DNA of 64,000 nucleotides from Aliikangiella sp965214955 (GCA_965214955.1 CBDCCU010000010.1:372001-436000); one strand, 5' to 3'. Counted from the stretch's first letter, positions 55,638 through 64,000 are shown. Made by a program: numbers and translations. Notes: a model not told the origin generated them from the sequence alone.

Positions 55638-55660
55638 TTATACCCGTTTTACGTCTCAAA
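55638..55660. repeat. palindromic repeat family, half copy F
   Basis: TTTATACCCGTTTTACGTC: a diverged end between the small membrane protein gene and DUF2797, overlapping the DUF2797 stop. Confidence 0.45.
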
Positions 55661-56476
55661 TTTAACTTGATAAGACGTAAATTTCCTAATATTTATCACA
55701 CCTGTATCTAATAATAAATATTGACCTTTAATTCCCATTAGTTTGCCTTCAACAACAGGATTTTTATCGAAATTGTGGGATGTAATCTTTTGCGGAAATT
55801 CCAATACAGGATAATTAATTTCTACTACTTTATCTTCAACCGACTCAATCTCGCCTTCACCAGAATCAGTAATTAATTGCTCAATGGTGTTTGATAGCTC
55901 ACCTTTAAGACGCTTACTTTCGGCAATTAAATCTTTTGGCTCAGCATTGCCCTTAAGCATCGCTCGCCAGTTAGTTTTATCGGCAATAAGCGATTTAAAA
56001 GCGGTTTCAACAAAACCCGATTGCTGGCGAGTATTTACCTTAAACATAATAGTGGCTTGAGTAGCGCCTTGATCAATCCAACGAGTAGGAATTTGAGTGT
56101 GTCGGGTAATGCCCACTTTTAAACCAGAAGTATTAGAAAGATAAACATAATGCGGCACAAAACAATTAGCCTCACCCCATTCTGGCTCACGACAAGTACC
56201 TTCATGAAAATGGCAGGTTTCTGGCTTCATTATGCACATATCGCATCTGGCTAAAGAGCGCATACAAGGAAAACAATAGCCTTGTGAAAAGCTTTTTTTG
56301 GTTGCCTTACCGCAATGCAAGCAATTAATTTTTTCTTGATAAGTTAATTTAATTGGCTTACCTAAAAAGGGATTTAATTCTATTTCTTGCTCACCTAAGG
56401 GTAAGCGATAACTTACCGTATCGTTAAGCGTGGCTCGCATTTTAGACAATGCACCAACAACTGATAATTTTGTCAT
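55649..56476 (-). CDS. DUF2797 family zinc-ribbon protein
   Basis: 275 residues. A cysteine-rich N-terminal half (NCLHCGKA, YCFPCMRSLARCDMCIMK, CHFHEGTC) suggests zinc binding. The family core HYVYLSNTSGLKVGITR and PTRWIDQGATQATIMF follow, reminiscent of GIY-YIG-like folds (YVYLSNTSGLKVGIT). Function unassigned. RBS AAGGAGTTATA is strong. A long-lived, conserved family in gammaproteobacteria. Confidence 0.88.
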   Translation of the reverse strand: MTKLSVVGALSKMRATLNDTVSYRLPLGEQEIELNPFLGKPIKLTYQEKINCLHCGKATKKSFSQGYCFPCMRSLARCDMCIMKPETCHFHEGTCREPEWGEANCFVPHYVYLSNTSGLKVGITRHTQIPTRWIDQGATQATIMFKVNTRQQSGFVETAFKSLIADKTNWRAMLKGNAEPKDLIAESKRLKGELSNTIEQLITDSGEGEIESVEDKVVEINYPVLEFPQKITSHNFDKNPVVEGKLMGIKGQYLLLDTGVINIRKFTSYQVKFET

Positions 56477-56603
56477 TATAACTCCTTGGTTTAGTGCGTT
56501 AATGATACTTGTTTTTTAATTAAGCAAAAAGCAGTTCAGGAAAAGTTCATCTTTTTAAGTTTAATCTACTCATTAATATTTCTACTTCAATGGAAACTAA
56601 ACC

Positions 56604-57131
56604 ATGATTAAATCTTTGTCTCTTTTATTTAGCTTGTTGTTTGTTACAAATTCGGTTTATGCTGATCACTATTCGTCTAAAAATGTTGAAACTTTCTATA
56701 GCTATGAAGCCAATGGTGAAGACTATATTTCATCCGTTGGCATTGCTTTTACAAAATCATCAGAGAAGCTAGGCTTAGGCTACCAAGTTACTACTCAGTT
56801 AAACTATGCAGAAGTATTGGCAACCGATGGTTACCTAGAAGATTTTTTTGCCTGGGAAGCTGGTGTTAAGTTTGGTCTTTTTTCTCAAATACAACTTTAC
56901 GGCGAAGTTGGTATCGACCTATCTGAACTTTTCTTTCATGATCTTAGATACGATAGCCGCGACGATTATCGGTATCATGACAATATTGACGCCTATGCGG
57001 GTATAGGCGCAGGGATTAATGCAGGGCCTTTCAGCATAAAAGCCTTTTCAAGACTTAGAGAAATTGATAGCCGCCACTGGGAGGCCGATTCAGAAGTCTT
57101 TACTGGGGTACAATTTTCAATTAATTTTTAA
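56604..57131 (+). CDS. outer-membrane beta-barrel protein
   Basis: 175 residues with a signal peptide (LLFSLLFVTNSVYA, cleavage before DHYS). The mature part alternates as amphipathic strands (about eight), and ends VFTGVQFSINF with a terminal Phe. It resembles small barrel proteins annotated only by fold. No relation beyond general type to the barrel at 41979. Confidence 0.78.
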   Translation: MIKSLSLLFSLLFVTNSVYADHYSSKNVETFYSYEANGEDYISSVGIAFTKSSEKLGLGYQVTTQLNYAEVLATDGYLEDFFAWEAGVKFGLFSQIQLYGEVGIDLSELFFHDLRYDSRDDYRYHDNIDAYAGIGAGINAGPFSIKAFSRLREIDSRHWEADSEVFTGVQFSINF

Positions 57132-57202
57132 TAAACGACTTTTACCCCATTAATCTTACGCTATGATAAACTAAGCAGAGTTAATCGCATTAATGATCAT
57201 TT

Positions 57203-58411
57203 ATGGCAACGCAAACTAATTTCACTCAGCTTTTAAAAGCACTGACAAAAACACTAGTATTACTAGTGTTTGTGAGCGCTTGTAGTGATAACAGCGTGAT
57301 TGTTGCCGAAGATAAAAATTATGAATATGCCGCCCCTAAATTTAGTGACGACGGGTGGCAAGTTGGACACTTATCGGATGTTGGTATAAACCCAGCACAA
57401 ATTACTCAATTAGTTGCAGAGCTATATGAACAGCCAAGCTATGGTATAGATTCAATTTCTATCGTTAAAAACAACACCCTAGTTTTACACGAAGATATTC
57501 GCACTAATTTTTCAATTTATGATGACTGGATTGGCAATGAGTCGTTAGAGCGTCACCTAGTACACTCCACTAGCAAAAGTTTTGTATCTAGCCTTTTAGG
57601 TATAGCAATTGACCAAGGATATATTCAATCAACCGAACAACCACTCATTAGTTTTTTTGACTATTCTAATTACCAAAACTGGCAAGCAAGTAAAGAGCAA
57701 ATTACTTTAAATGACACCCTTACCATGCGCCTAGGACTCACTTGGAATGAATGGGATCACGCATTTAATGATGATAAAAATAGCCTAGTGGCGGCAACCA
57801 CCAATTCTGATGACTATATTAAGTCGATGCTCGACTTACCAATGCTTGAACAACCTGGCAGTCACTATGCCTACAATACGCTCGCCTCTATAGCACTTGG
57901 TGCCGTGATAGAAAATTCATCGGGTATTGCCTTAGAAGATTTTGCCGATTACTACCTGTTTGACCCACTTCAATTTGATAAACCTCAATGGCTTACCACA
58001 CCAGAGGGCTACCCCAATACAGGCAGTGGTTTATTTTTAAAAACCAGAGACATCGCAAAGCTAGGGCAGCTATACTTAGATGATGGTAGCTGGAATGGAA
58101 CTCAGATCATCTCCAAGCAATGGATAGAGCAATCATTAAACCAACACGTAAAACTCAACTGGGAATATACAACTGGGTATGGTTATCAATGGTGGTTAGG
58201 TGAGTTTAATTTGCTCCAAAAAATTGACGGTCAAGAAACAAAAGCCATCCCATTTTATTCTGCCCGCGGCTTTGGCGGACAATTAATTGTTGTTATTCCT
58301 GACTATGAGATGGTTATTGCCATAACCGCACAAAATTACGCTAATGATCAAGAAAACCTGCCACTGAAACTCATTGAAGATTTTATTTTGCCCGCGGTTG
58401 AGTTGAGTTAA
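57203..58411 (+). CDS. lipoprotein serine hydrolase (beta-lactamase/NylB-like fold)
   Basis: 402 residues. Lipobox VSAC near residue 27 marks a lipoprotein. The SxxK active site is STSK in VHSTSKSFVSSLLG, the second motif is HYAYNTLASIALG, and the third is near FGGQLIVVIPDYEMVI. This is the penicillin-binding-protein-like hydrolase fold shared with class C beta-lactamases and 6-aminohexanoate hydrolases; the YNT second motif is nearer the latter. Substrate unknown. It stands alone. Confidence 0.87.
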   Translation: MATQTNFTQLLKALTKTLVLLVFVSACSDNSVIVAEDKNYEYAAPKFSDDGWQVGHLSDVGINPAQITQLVAELYEQPSYGIDSISIVKNNTLVLHEDIRTNFSIYDDWIGNESLERHLVHSTSKSFVSSLLGIAIDQGYIQSTEQPLISFFDYSNYQNWQASKEQITLNDTLTMRLGLTWNEWDHAFNDDKNSLVAATTNSDDYIKSMLDLPMLEQPGSHYAYNTLASIALGAVIENSSGIALEDFADYYLFDPLQFDKPQWLTTPEGYPNTGSGLFLKTRDIAKLGQLYLDDGSWNGTQIISKQWIEQSLNQHVKLNWEYTTGYGYQWWLGEFNLLQKIDGQETKAIPFYSARGFGGQLIVVIPDYEMVIAITAQNYANDQENLPLKLIEDFILPAVELS

Positions 58412-58420
58412 AACGAAAAG

Positions 58421-58858
58421 TTAGTTTAAAACACAGCCACCTGAAGCTTTAATAAATGCTCCATTTTTTGAAGGGCGCTCATAAATACTATTTCTAACCT
58501 TCTCTAAGTTATTATCTTGTGGATGACCAAACCACACAGTATTAGTCCATTTTTCAATGATTGCATCACTAGGGAAAAAAATATTTAATTGCTTATCATT
58601 TTTCCATTCTAAAAGAACATCTGAGGTTTTATCCATTTTTAAAATCTCTCTCACTTCATTTGAAGACTTTTGAGTTATATAAACAAAATATTGCCAGTCA
58701 GGTAACATTCCGTCATACCGTTTGATAACAAAAGTTGCGATATAGTTTTTTGATTCACAAGAGTATTTCTCTAGAATATCAGGCGCTTTCATCTCGCAAC
58801 CATTAATTAATAACGCTAATAGAATACAATGATATTTAAAGCTTTTATTGAGGCACAT
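58421..58858 (-). CDS. small lipoprotein, unknown
   Basis: 145 residues. Lipobox LINGC-EMKAP ends a signal peptide. A beta-rich domain follows (IATFVIKRYDGMLPDWQYFV, then NTVWFGHPQDNN), with three cysteines including the lipidated one and one in GGCVL at the end. Family not recognised; fully convergent with the serine hydrolase gene. Confidence 0.65.
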   Translation of the reverse strand: MCLNKSFKYHCILLALLINGCEMKAPDILEKYSCESKNYIATFVIKRYDGMLPDWQYFVYITQKSSNEVREILKMDKTSDVLLEWKNDKQLNIFFPSDAIIEKWTNTVWFGHPQDNNLEKVRNSIYERPSKNGAFIKASGGCVLN

Positions 58859-59010
58859 AGTATGTTCGGCAATTCCTTCGTCGCTATTATAGTGTTAATA
58901 AACACAAATGCTCAACTAGTACATTAAATTGACTTCGATCATATCAACCTAGAAATTAGGTCGCATAATACTACACTTATTCCTATCTATTGATAACAGG
59001 AGCAGTAATC

Positions 59011-60846
59011 ATGCTAGTTTCTCCTCAAACTGAGCAAGCCGTAAAGTGGCAAGATTTTCTTAAGTCGGGCAATCGAATATTTATTGGCTCAAATGCTGCC
59101 GTGCCCAATAAATTAGTTGATCACTTAATTGAAAATAGTGGCGATCTTAAAGATATTGAAGCGGTGCATATTTTAACCTTATCGGAAAACGAATGGGCAA
59201 AGGAAAAACATAAAGATTTATTTAAGGTTAATACGCTATTTATTGGCGGCAAAAATGTTCGTGAAGCTATTGCCGAAGGACGAGCTGATTACACCCCCTG
59301 TTTTTTATCTGAAATTCCTCGTTTATTTAGTGAAAATATTTTGCCCTTAGATGTCGCATTAATATCAGTGAGCCCACCCGATGAATATGGTTACTGCTCA
59401 CTGGGTGTAACCGTAGACATCGTTTCGGCTGCGGTGAAGTCGGCTAAATATGTTATTGCACAAGTTAACCCTAAAATGCCAAGAACCAATGGACATAGCT
59501 TTGTTCATACCAGCCAAATTAGTGGCTGGATACAAGCCGAAGAGCCACTTTCTTTGTTACCTGTACCAAAACTCGATCAAATTACCGAACAAATTGGTCA
59601 GTATGTTTCATTGCTGATTGAAAATGGCGCAACCTTGCAGTTGGGCATTGGCAAAATACCCGATGCGGTTTTACGTTATTTAAATAACCACAAAGATCTC
59701 GGTATTCACAGTGAAATGATTTCCGATGGTATCATCGACTTAATGAAAAGTGGTGTTATTAATAACCGCAAAAAAACTTTTCATAAAGGCAAAACCATTA
59801 CAACTTTTTGCATGGGAACCGAAAGGCTTTATGACTTTGTTGATCAAAATCCACACGTTGAATTTTATCCATCGGAACACGTTAACTCACCGGTTAATAT
59901 TGCCCGTAATGACAATATGATTTCGCTCAATAGCGCCATTGAAGTCGATTTAACAGGGCAAGTAGTTTCTGATTCTATTGGTTATCGTTTTTACAGTGGT
60001 ATTGGTGGGCAAGTAGATTTTATTCGCGGAGCGGCTATGAGCAAAGGCGGTAAACCGATTATTGCCCTGCCTTCCACTACCAAAGATGGAAAAATTTCAA
60101 AAATTGTTCCGCACTTAACTGAAGGCGCAGGTGTAGTTACATCACGCGGCGATGTTCATTATGTAGTCACAGAATATGGTATTGCTTATTTACGCGGTAA
60201 AAGTATTCGCGAACGATCACTAGAGTTGATTAGAGTTGCTCACCCCAAATTTAGAGATCAATTACTTAAAGAAGTAAGAAAACACTATTGGGTTCCCGAG
60301 CATCAAGAGCAAACCCCAACCTCAGTTCCAGAACTAGGCTCAGTTGAAATTAAAAAGTTTAATTTAGATAACGATGAATACACCCTGCGCCCACTTTATC
60401 CTGCTGATGAAAGAAAGCTGCAAGAGTTTTTCTATTCGCATAATAAAGAAACTTTACTCATGCGTTATAATCATCATGTTTCAAGAATGTCGCGAGAAAA
60501 ATCTTGCACTTTGGTGAGTGTCGATCAAAGTAAAGACCTAGCATTATGCTTTACCGAAACCGATAAAAATGGTGAGTCTATACAAGCCGTTGCTCGTTAC
60601 TATTTAAATGAAGCAAATCAAAGCTGCGAAACCGCGTTTGTGATCAAAGAAAGTAAACGCGGAAAAGGCATGGCAACCAACTTGTTAAAAGAAATGTCGG
60701 CCATTGCAAAACAGCGCGGTTTAAAAACCATGACTGCAACGGTAAGGCAAGACAATAAACCCATGTTAGCGGTGTTTGAGCATAATGGATTTACTCGTTT
60801 ACCAAGCAGTGATTTAAACGAAATAATTTTAGAGCTAAAGCTTTAA
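59011..60846 (+). CDS. acetyl-CoA hydrolase/CoA-transferase fused to a GNAT domain
   Basis: 611 residues. The N-terminal ~450 residues are an Ach1/4-hydroxybutyrate CoA-transferase-type enzyme with the catalytic Glu in GIHSEMISDG and GGQVDFIRGAAMSKGG. The C-terminal ~150 residues are a GNAT acetyltransferase (ESKRGKGMATNLLKEM, then VFEHNGFTRL). Fused CoA-transferase/GNAT proteins are known, but their substrates are mostly undefined. Start: the TTG at 58990 is rejected; ATG 59011 has AGGAG eight bases upstream. It shares a 123-base spacer with the deacetylase-like gene downstream. Confidence 0.85.
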   Translation: MLVSPQTEQAVKWQDFLKSGNRIFIGSNAAVPNKLVDHLIENSGDLKDIEAVHILTLSENEWAKEKHKDLFKVNTLFIGGKNVREAIAEGRADYTPCFLSEIPRLFSENILPLDVALISVSPPDEYGYCSLGVTVDIVSAAVKSAKYVIAQVNPKMPRTNGHSFVHTSQISGWIQAEEPLSLLPVPKLDQITEQIGQYVSLLIENGATLQLGIGKIPDAVLRYLNNHKDLGIHSEMISDGIIDLMKSGVINNRKKTFHKGKTITTFCMGTERLYDFVDQNPHVEFYPSEHVNSPVNIARNDNMISLNSAIEVDLTGQVVSDSIGYRFYSGIGGQVDFIRGAAMSKGGKPIIALPSTTKDGKISKIVPHLTEGAGVVTSRGDVHYVVTEYGIAYLRGKSIRERSLELIRVAHPKFRDQLLKEVRKHYWVPEHQEQTPTSVPELGSVEIKKFNLDNDEYTLRPLYPADERKLQEFFYSHNKETLLMRYNHHVSRMSREKSCTLVSVDQSKDLALCFTETDKNGESIQAVARYYLNEANQSCETAFVIKESKRGKGMATNLLKEMSAIAKQRGLKTMTATVRQDNKPMLAVFEHNGFTRLPSSDLNEIILELKL

Positions 60847-60862
60847 TTTATTTTGATAACAT

Positions 60863-60916
60863 CAAAGCATGTGCAGTGGTAGTTGATAAAAGATCAACAA
60901 CCCTTAGCATGCTTTG
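60863..60916 (+). other. nested double hairpin between the CoA-transferase/GNAT and deacetylase genes
   Basis: Outer CAAAGCATG / CATGCTTTG (9 bp, 60863-60871 and 60908-60916), inner GTTGAT / ATCAAC (60882-60887, 60893-60898). No T-run follows. Perhaps an RNA structure or an operator. Confidence 0.45.
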
Positions 60917-60969
60917 GTATGATTAGATCAATCTTTTACTTAACAACTTTCTGTCAATCATAATCTACT

Positions 60970-61887
60970 ATGCCAGTTTGTATTATTAGTCATGCCCAGT
61001 GCTCCAAACATAATATGGGTGATCACCATCCAGAAAGCCCTGCTCGCCTTGGTGCGATTCAAGATCAACTTATTGCCAGTGGACTCGACTTCTCAATCCG
61101 TCAATTTGATGCCAATAGCATAGAGCCAACGCTTTTATCTTTAGCCCATACTCAAGAATACATTAAATACATTTTTGATCATTCGCCAGAACAAGGTGAA
61201 ACAGTTTTAGATGCCGATACACTAATGAACCCCCATAGCTTAGGCGCTGCACTTTATTCAGCTGGTGCAGCAATAGATGCTGTAGATAAGGTGATGAATG
61301 AGAATTTTAACACTGCATTTTGTGCCACTCGCCCGCCAGGTCATCATGCAGAAAGAAACAAAGCTATGGGCTTTTGTATTTTTAATAACATCGCCATTGC
61401 CGCGCTATATGCACAAAAACAATATGGCTTAAAAAAAATTGCTATTGTTGATTTTGATGTTCATCACGGCAATGGCACCGAAGAAATAATTCGCGATAAA
61501 AAAGGCATTTTATTTTGCTCCACATTTCAGCATCCTTTTTATCCATTTTCGGGCACAGAAAAAGCGCCTTCTCATATAATCAATACCCCATTACCTGCAT
61601 CAACCAATAGCCAAAGTTTTAGACAAGTAATCACCGAAAATTGGCTACCCGCATTACATAATTACAAGCCCGAACTTATTTTAATATCCGCAGGTTTTGA
61701 TGCCCATATAGAAGATGAAATGTCACAAGTTAATTTAATAGATGATGATTATTACTGGGTAACTAAAGAGCTAAAAACCATTGCTAACAAATATAGTAAT
61801 GGCAAAATTGTTTCGGTGTTAGAAGGCGGTTATTCGCTTAGTGCACTGGGTAGAAGTGTTGTGGCGCATATTAGGGGGTTGATGTGA
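60970..61887 (+). CDS. histone-deacetylase-family deacylase
   Basis: 305 residues of the HDAC/AcuC fold. Active-site pair in RPPGHHAERNKAMGFC; zinc ligands in DFDVHHGNGTE (Asp-His) and SAGFDAHIED (Asp); the tyrosine in EGGYSLSA. Acts on acetyl-lysine, acetylpolyamines or other acyl amides. It lies next to a gene that combines CoA transfer with GNAT acetylation, so the two may set opposite acyl states of a shared target (inference). Confidence 0.9.
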   Translation: MPVCIISHAQCSKHNMGDHHPESPARLGAIQDQLIASGLDFSIRQFDANSIEPTLLSLAHTQEYIKYIFDHSPEQGETVLDADTLMNPHSLGAALYSAGAAIDAVDKVMNENFNTAFCATRPPGHHAERNKAMGFCIFNNIAIAALYAQKQYGLKKIAIVDFDVHHGNGTEEIIRDKKGILFCSTFQHPFYPFSGTEKAPSHIINTPLPASTNSQSFRQVITENWLPALHNYKPELILISAGFDAHIEDEMSQVNLIDDDYYWVTKELKTIANKYSNGKIVSVLEGGYSLSALGRSVVAHIRGLM

Positions 61888-61956
61888 ATATAAGGAAATT
61901 ATTTAAACGCAATAACTGAAATTTACTTCAATGTTATCTGATTAATTTAATTAAAA

Positions 61957-62658
61957 TTAATCTTCTCTTAATTCTACTCCCTCAATATTAGGTGTTATTG
62001 AGTAAATTACAAGCTGTCTACTAATTCCGTCAGATTTTTGATTTGTAGTTATAGTATTATACATATCAATTATGCCTTTAGATTCAGCAGCGATATCTTC
62101 CCATTCGGTATTACCAAGCAATTGCAGTGATGTCATACAAAATCTATTATTGCATGCTAAGTCTTCCAAATATACATTTCCATATTTTATCAATGGTAAT
62201 TCATTAAAGCGTATTGTCTGATCTTGTGTAATTTTTTGATATTCAATATTAGATGCAGTAACAGAATATAAATCGCTTAAAGCAATATCAAACTTGTCTG
62301 ACAAAAGAATTGACATTGCACTTTTCATATTAAAGTTAGAGTCATCATTAATTAGGTTATTTAGTGTTTCTATACTGTATTCTTTTTCCTCATTTGTTTT
62401 TAAATCAGCTTCTTTCAAAGGCTCTTGCTTTAAAGATCTTTTGAAGTCGCGATTTGAAGTAGAAGCTAGAGATAGTTGAGTGTTATTTTCACTAACGGCT
62501 TCAAAGTTTGAATCTTGCTCACTGTTATTTACATCGTGTTTAGGTGTTTTTGTTAGGTTTGTTGTAGGGTTTTCACTAATATTATTACCGCCAAATACAA
62601 GATAAAATGCTAATCCTAGAATAATTACGCCTAATGAAGTTGTAATAATTTTTTTCAT
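61957..62658 (-). CDS. membrane-anchored unknown with DLxC(x4)C motif, paralogue of 39054-39776
   Basis: 233 residues. N-terminal helix (TTSLGVIILGLAFYLVFG), polar spacer (about 28-80), then LEDLACNNRFCMTSLQLL near residue 165. The motif and layout match the gene at 39054. Start: ATG 62658 has AAAGGA nine bases before it; the longer ORF start at 62715 is not supported. Function unknown. Confidence 0.75.
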   Translation of the reverse strand: MKKIITTSLGVIILGLAFYLVFGGNNISENPTTNLTKTPKHDVNNSEQDSNFEAVSENNTQLSLASTSNRDFKRSLKQEPLKEADLKTNEEKEYSIETLNNLINDDSNFNMKSAMSILLSDKFDIALSDLYSVTASNIEYQKITQDQTIRFNELPLIKYGNVYLEDLACNNRFCMTSLQLLGNTEWEDIAAESKGIIDMYNTITTNQKSDGISRQLVIYSITPNIEGVELRED

Positions 62659-62787
62659 TATTAATCCTTTAATAGTTAGAAAATAAAAAGTAGCAATAAA
62701 GTTATCCAAACTCAAGCCTTAAATTATTTTTATATTTACCCAATCAAACATAAACTAAAATAAGAAAATGAGCGCATCACTAATCAC

Positions 62788-62994
62788 CTAATCATGCCAA
62801 TATTTATTTCCCTTTGATTGATTACATTTACTACATAAAGGAGTTAAATTCTGAAATTCATTTATACTTATAGCAAGAACTTCTAATGCTTTCTTTATGT
62901 CATTTTCATTGGGCTGAATAACAGGAATTATCGAATTAATAAACGCATTAGTAATACTTGAAGAGCGCCCAGTTATTTTTATAACTGTAGGCAT
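62788..62994 (-). pseudogene. remnant of an HNH endonuclease gene
   Basis: 68 residues: PTVIKITGRSSSITNAFINS (N-terminus seen in HNH nucleases), a jump to NLTPLCSKCNQSKGNK, the end of the HNH domain. The central His-containing part is missing, so an internal deletion is inferred. Not likely to be active. Confidence 0.55.
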
Positions 62995-63033
62995 TTTGAA
63001 TAATGATAAATATCATTTATAAATCTGTTTCAG

Positions 63034-63336
63034 TTAATTACGATTTATTCTATCCTGCCAATAATTGGGTTTTCTATGTAAATGCATAATAGCAACTATT
63101 AATATTTGTTCTTTTTCAATTTGATACAGAATTCCATAGGGAAATCTTTTAGTTAAGCATCTTCTAACATTATTTGAAAAAGTTGGCCAAGCCTGCGGAT
63201 ATGCCAAAATGCGTTTTAAGCTGGCTAAAATCTCATCCAGAAATTCTAACCCCAACCCAGAAAGTTCAGAGTTATAATATTCAACAGCTTCATCTAGCTC
63301 TTGTTCAGCAACATCAAGAAAATTAATAGACAGCAT
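63034..63336 (-). CDS. ParE/RelE-family toxin
   Basis: 100 residues. EQELDEAVEYYNSELSGLGL at the start, LKRILAYPQAWPTF, RRCLTKRFPYGILYQI and IVAIMHLHRKPNYWQDR are the standard ParE-type signature with the Tyr and His near the end. Its ATG overlaps the antitoxin stop (TAATG), so it forms a two-gene toxin-antitoxin unit. Confidence 0.88.
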   Translation of the reverse strand: MLSINFLDVAEQELDEAVEYYNSELSGLGLEFLDEILASLKRILAYPQAWPTFSNNVRRCLTKRFPYGILYQIEKEQILIVAIMHLHRKPNYWQDRINRN

Positions 63337-63548
63337 TATTGATATTTAGATAAAACATCTTCAATTGAGCGAGCTTTTAATTTTCCATTTTTATAGGCTT
63401 CTATTCTATTCTCAGCTTCTTTTGACCATAATTTATCAATAGCCGTATCAGCCTGATCTAAGCTATTTAATAAACTATTCACTAACCTAGCCTTATCAGC
63501 AGGGCTAAGCTCTAGAGCTTGTGATAAAAGTGATTCTTGCAGTGCCAT
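63336..63548 (-). CDS. addiction-module antitoxin (TIGR02574 type)
   Basis: 70 residues. ALELSPADKARLVNSLLNSL and WSKEAENRIEAYKNGKL, RSIEDVLSKY are the family pattern; the C-terminus probably wraps the toxin. First gene of the pair, so it is made ahead of the toxin and should autoregulate. Confidence 0.85.
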   Translation of the reverse strand: MALQESLLSQALELSPADKARLVNSLLNSLDQADTAIDKLWSKEAENRIEAYKNGKLKARSIEDVLSKYQ

Positions 63549-63628
63549 AATTTACCTCAGTATTTCATTACCAGTGTACACTTTTAGTTTAATTTTTCAA
63601 AAAATACCTAAGATCCATTAGTCTTTCA

Positions 63629-64000
63629 TCAATCATCCAAAATAAACTCCGACTCAAGCATGCGATTTCTTCGCGCCCAAATACCTTCAATTTGAGAATC
63701 TCTTAACCATTTCTTTAAACTATCTAAGTCGCTTCTTTTTAACGCTCTTAGTCTTTCTTTAAATGCCTGTGTAGGAATAATTTTAATGCCTCTCATTAAT
63801 GGCGGAACACTTGTGCCTAAGCCAAATGCGCGGGTATGATCAATAAACCAAATTTGCCAGTCATTAGTAGTAAACATGATATTCGATTGGTTTCTATCAA
63901 AATTTTTAACCAAATAATCAAACGAATTAATAAAATGCTCTTGCGCCAATAGCTCACACATACCACTGTATGATGTTTTACCATCGCTCATTGCAATGCC
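63629..64000 (-). CDS. kinase-like protein, N-terminus beyond window
   Basis: The open frame continues to the right edge (it reads GIA before the Met at 63991), so this is the C-terminal ~123 residues. KNFDRNQSNIMF resembles a kinase catalytic loop (DRNxxN), and WFIDHTRAFG resembles the metal-binding DFG position (IDH). This DRNxxN/IDH pairing occurs in lipid-kinase- or HipA-like folds of unclassified bacterial proteins. No neighbouring partner can be seen. The final ILDD is a complete end. Confidence 0.65.
   Translation of the reverse strand, partial: GIAMSDGKTSYSGMCELLAQEHFINSFDYLVKNFDRNQSNIMFTTNDWQIWFIDHTRAFGLGTSVPPLMRGIKIIPTQAFKERLRALKRSDLDSLKKWLRDSQIEGIWARRNRMLESEFILDD

Noticed and set aside
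33717..55660. Insertion sequences or att sites
   Set aside because: The repeat ends are symmetrical, but no transposase or integrase ORF was found.
1..64000. CRISPR arrays, tRNA and rRNA genes
   Set aside because: No regularly spaced repeats with unique spacers, and no tRNA- or rRNA-like sequence was recognised anywhere; repeated FG-GAP and YD units are protein-coding.

Overview
The window is 64 kb of AT-rich chromosome from a Gram-negative, probably marine, gammaproteobacterium. The evidence is a classic gammaproteobacterial envelope backbone (zapE, zapG, degS, murA, ibaG, yrbG, kdsDC, lptCAB, rpoN, hpf, ptsN, rapZ), trimeric-type porin and other outer-membrane barrels, lipoproteins and a LapD-like c-di-GMP receptor. 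I cannot fix the genus from sequence alone. An Alteromonadales/Kangiella-like relative is a guess. No rRNA, tRNA, CRISPR array, integrase or intact transposase was seen.

Layout. 1-6951 (minus): a giant SpvB/RHS-type exported protein, cut by the left edge, preceded by three small exported cysteine-containing paralogues. 7163-16100: zapE, an alpha/beta hydrolase, zapG, a YdgA-like protein, degS, murA-ibaG, then yrbG divergently. The mlaFEDCB genes normally found between ibaG and yrbG are absent. A LysR-HTH/asparaginase fusion follows. 16465-18723: a large lipoprotein with repeated DUF5666-like modules and a GIN-like domain. 18891-26092: kdsD-kdsC-lptC-lptA-lptB, then rpoN-hpf-ptsN-rapZ, for Kdo supply, LPS transport and nitrogen-PTS/sigma-54 control. 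rapZ carries a one-base frameshift, and the next two genes (26328-28813) each carry one near their signal peptide.

28899-38834: a signal peptidase I, a GcvA-type LysR regulator, a probable small RNA with strong promoter and terminator, an arginine-deiminase-fold hydrolase (CtlX type), a tandem kinase/pseudokinase facing a triple-FHA protein, a DUF819 transporter, and an ECF sigma/anti-sigma/coiled-coil operon. 39054-41862: a membrane-anchored unknown and a BlaI/BlaR-type operon with its operator over the -10 box. 42629-48722: a metabolic island with three CitE/HpcH-fold proteins, an AMP-forming acyl-CoA ligase and a mesaconyl-CoA-hydratase-like enzyme, predicted to interconvert mesaconate, beta-methylmalyl-CoA, glyoxylate and propionyl-CoA. 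48735-49099 holds fragments of two dead genes.

49118-64000: GNAT, PLP deaminase, a porin behind a textbook Pho box, a degenerate GGDEF/EAL receptor, an exported PrxQ-like peroxiredoxin, DUF2797, a barrel protein, a serine hydrolase, a CoA-transferase/GNAT fusion beside a histone-deacetylase-family enzyme, a second membrane-anchored unknown related to 39054-39776, an HNH remnant, a ParE-type toxin-antitoxin pair and a kinase-like partial gene. A palindromic repeat family (ends TATACCCGTTCTCCTTCAAG) is scattered from 33 to 56 kb and abuts or supplies gene ends.

Best candidates for something undescribed: the small-secreted-protein/RHS locus, the kinase-pseudokinase/FHA pair, and the three-lyase mesaconyl-CoA island.
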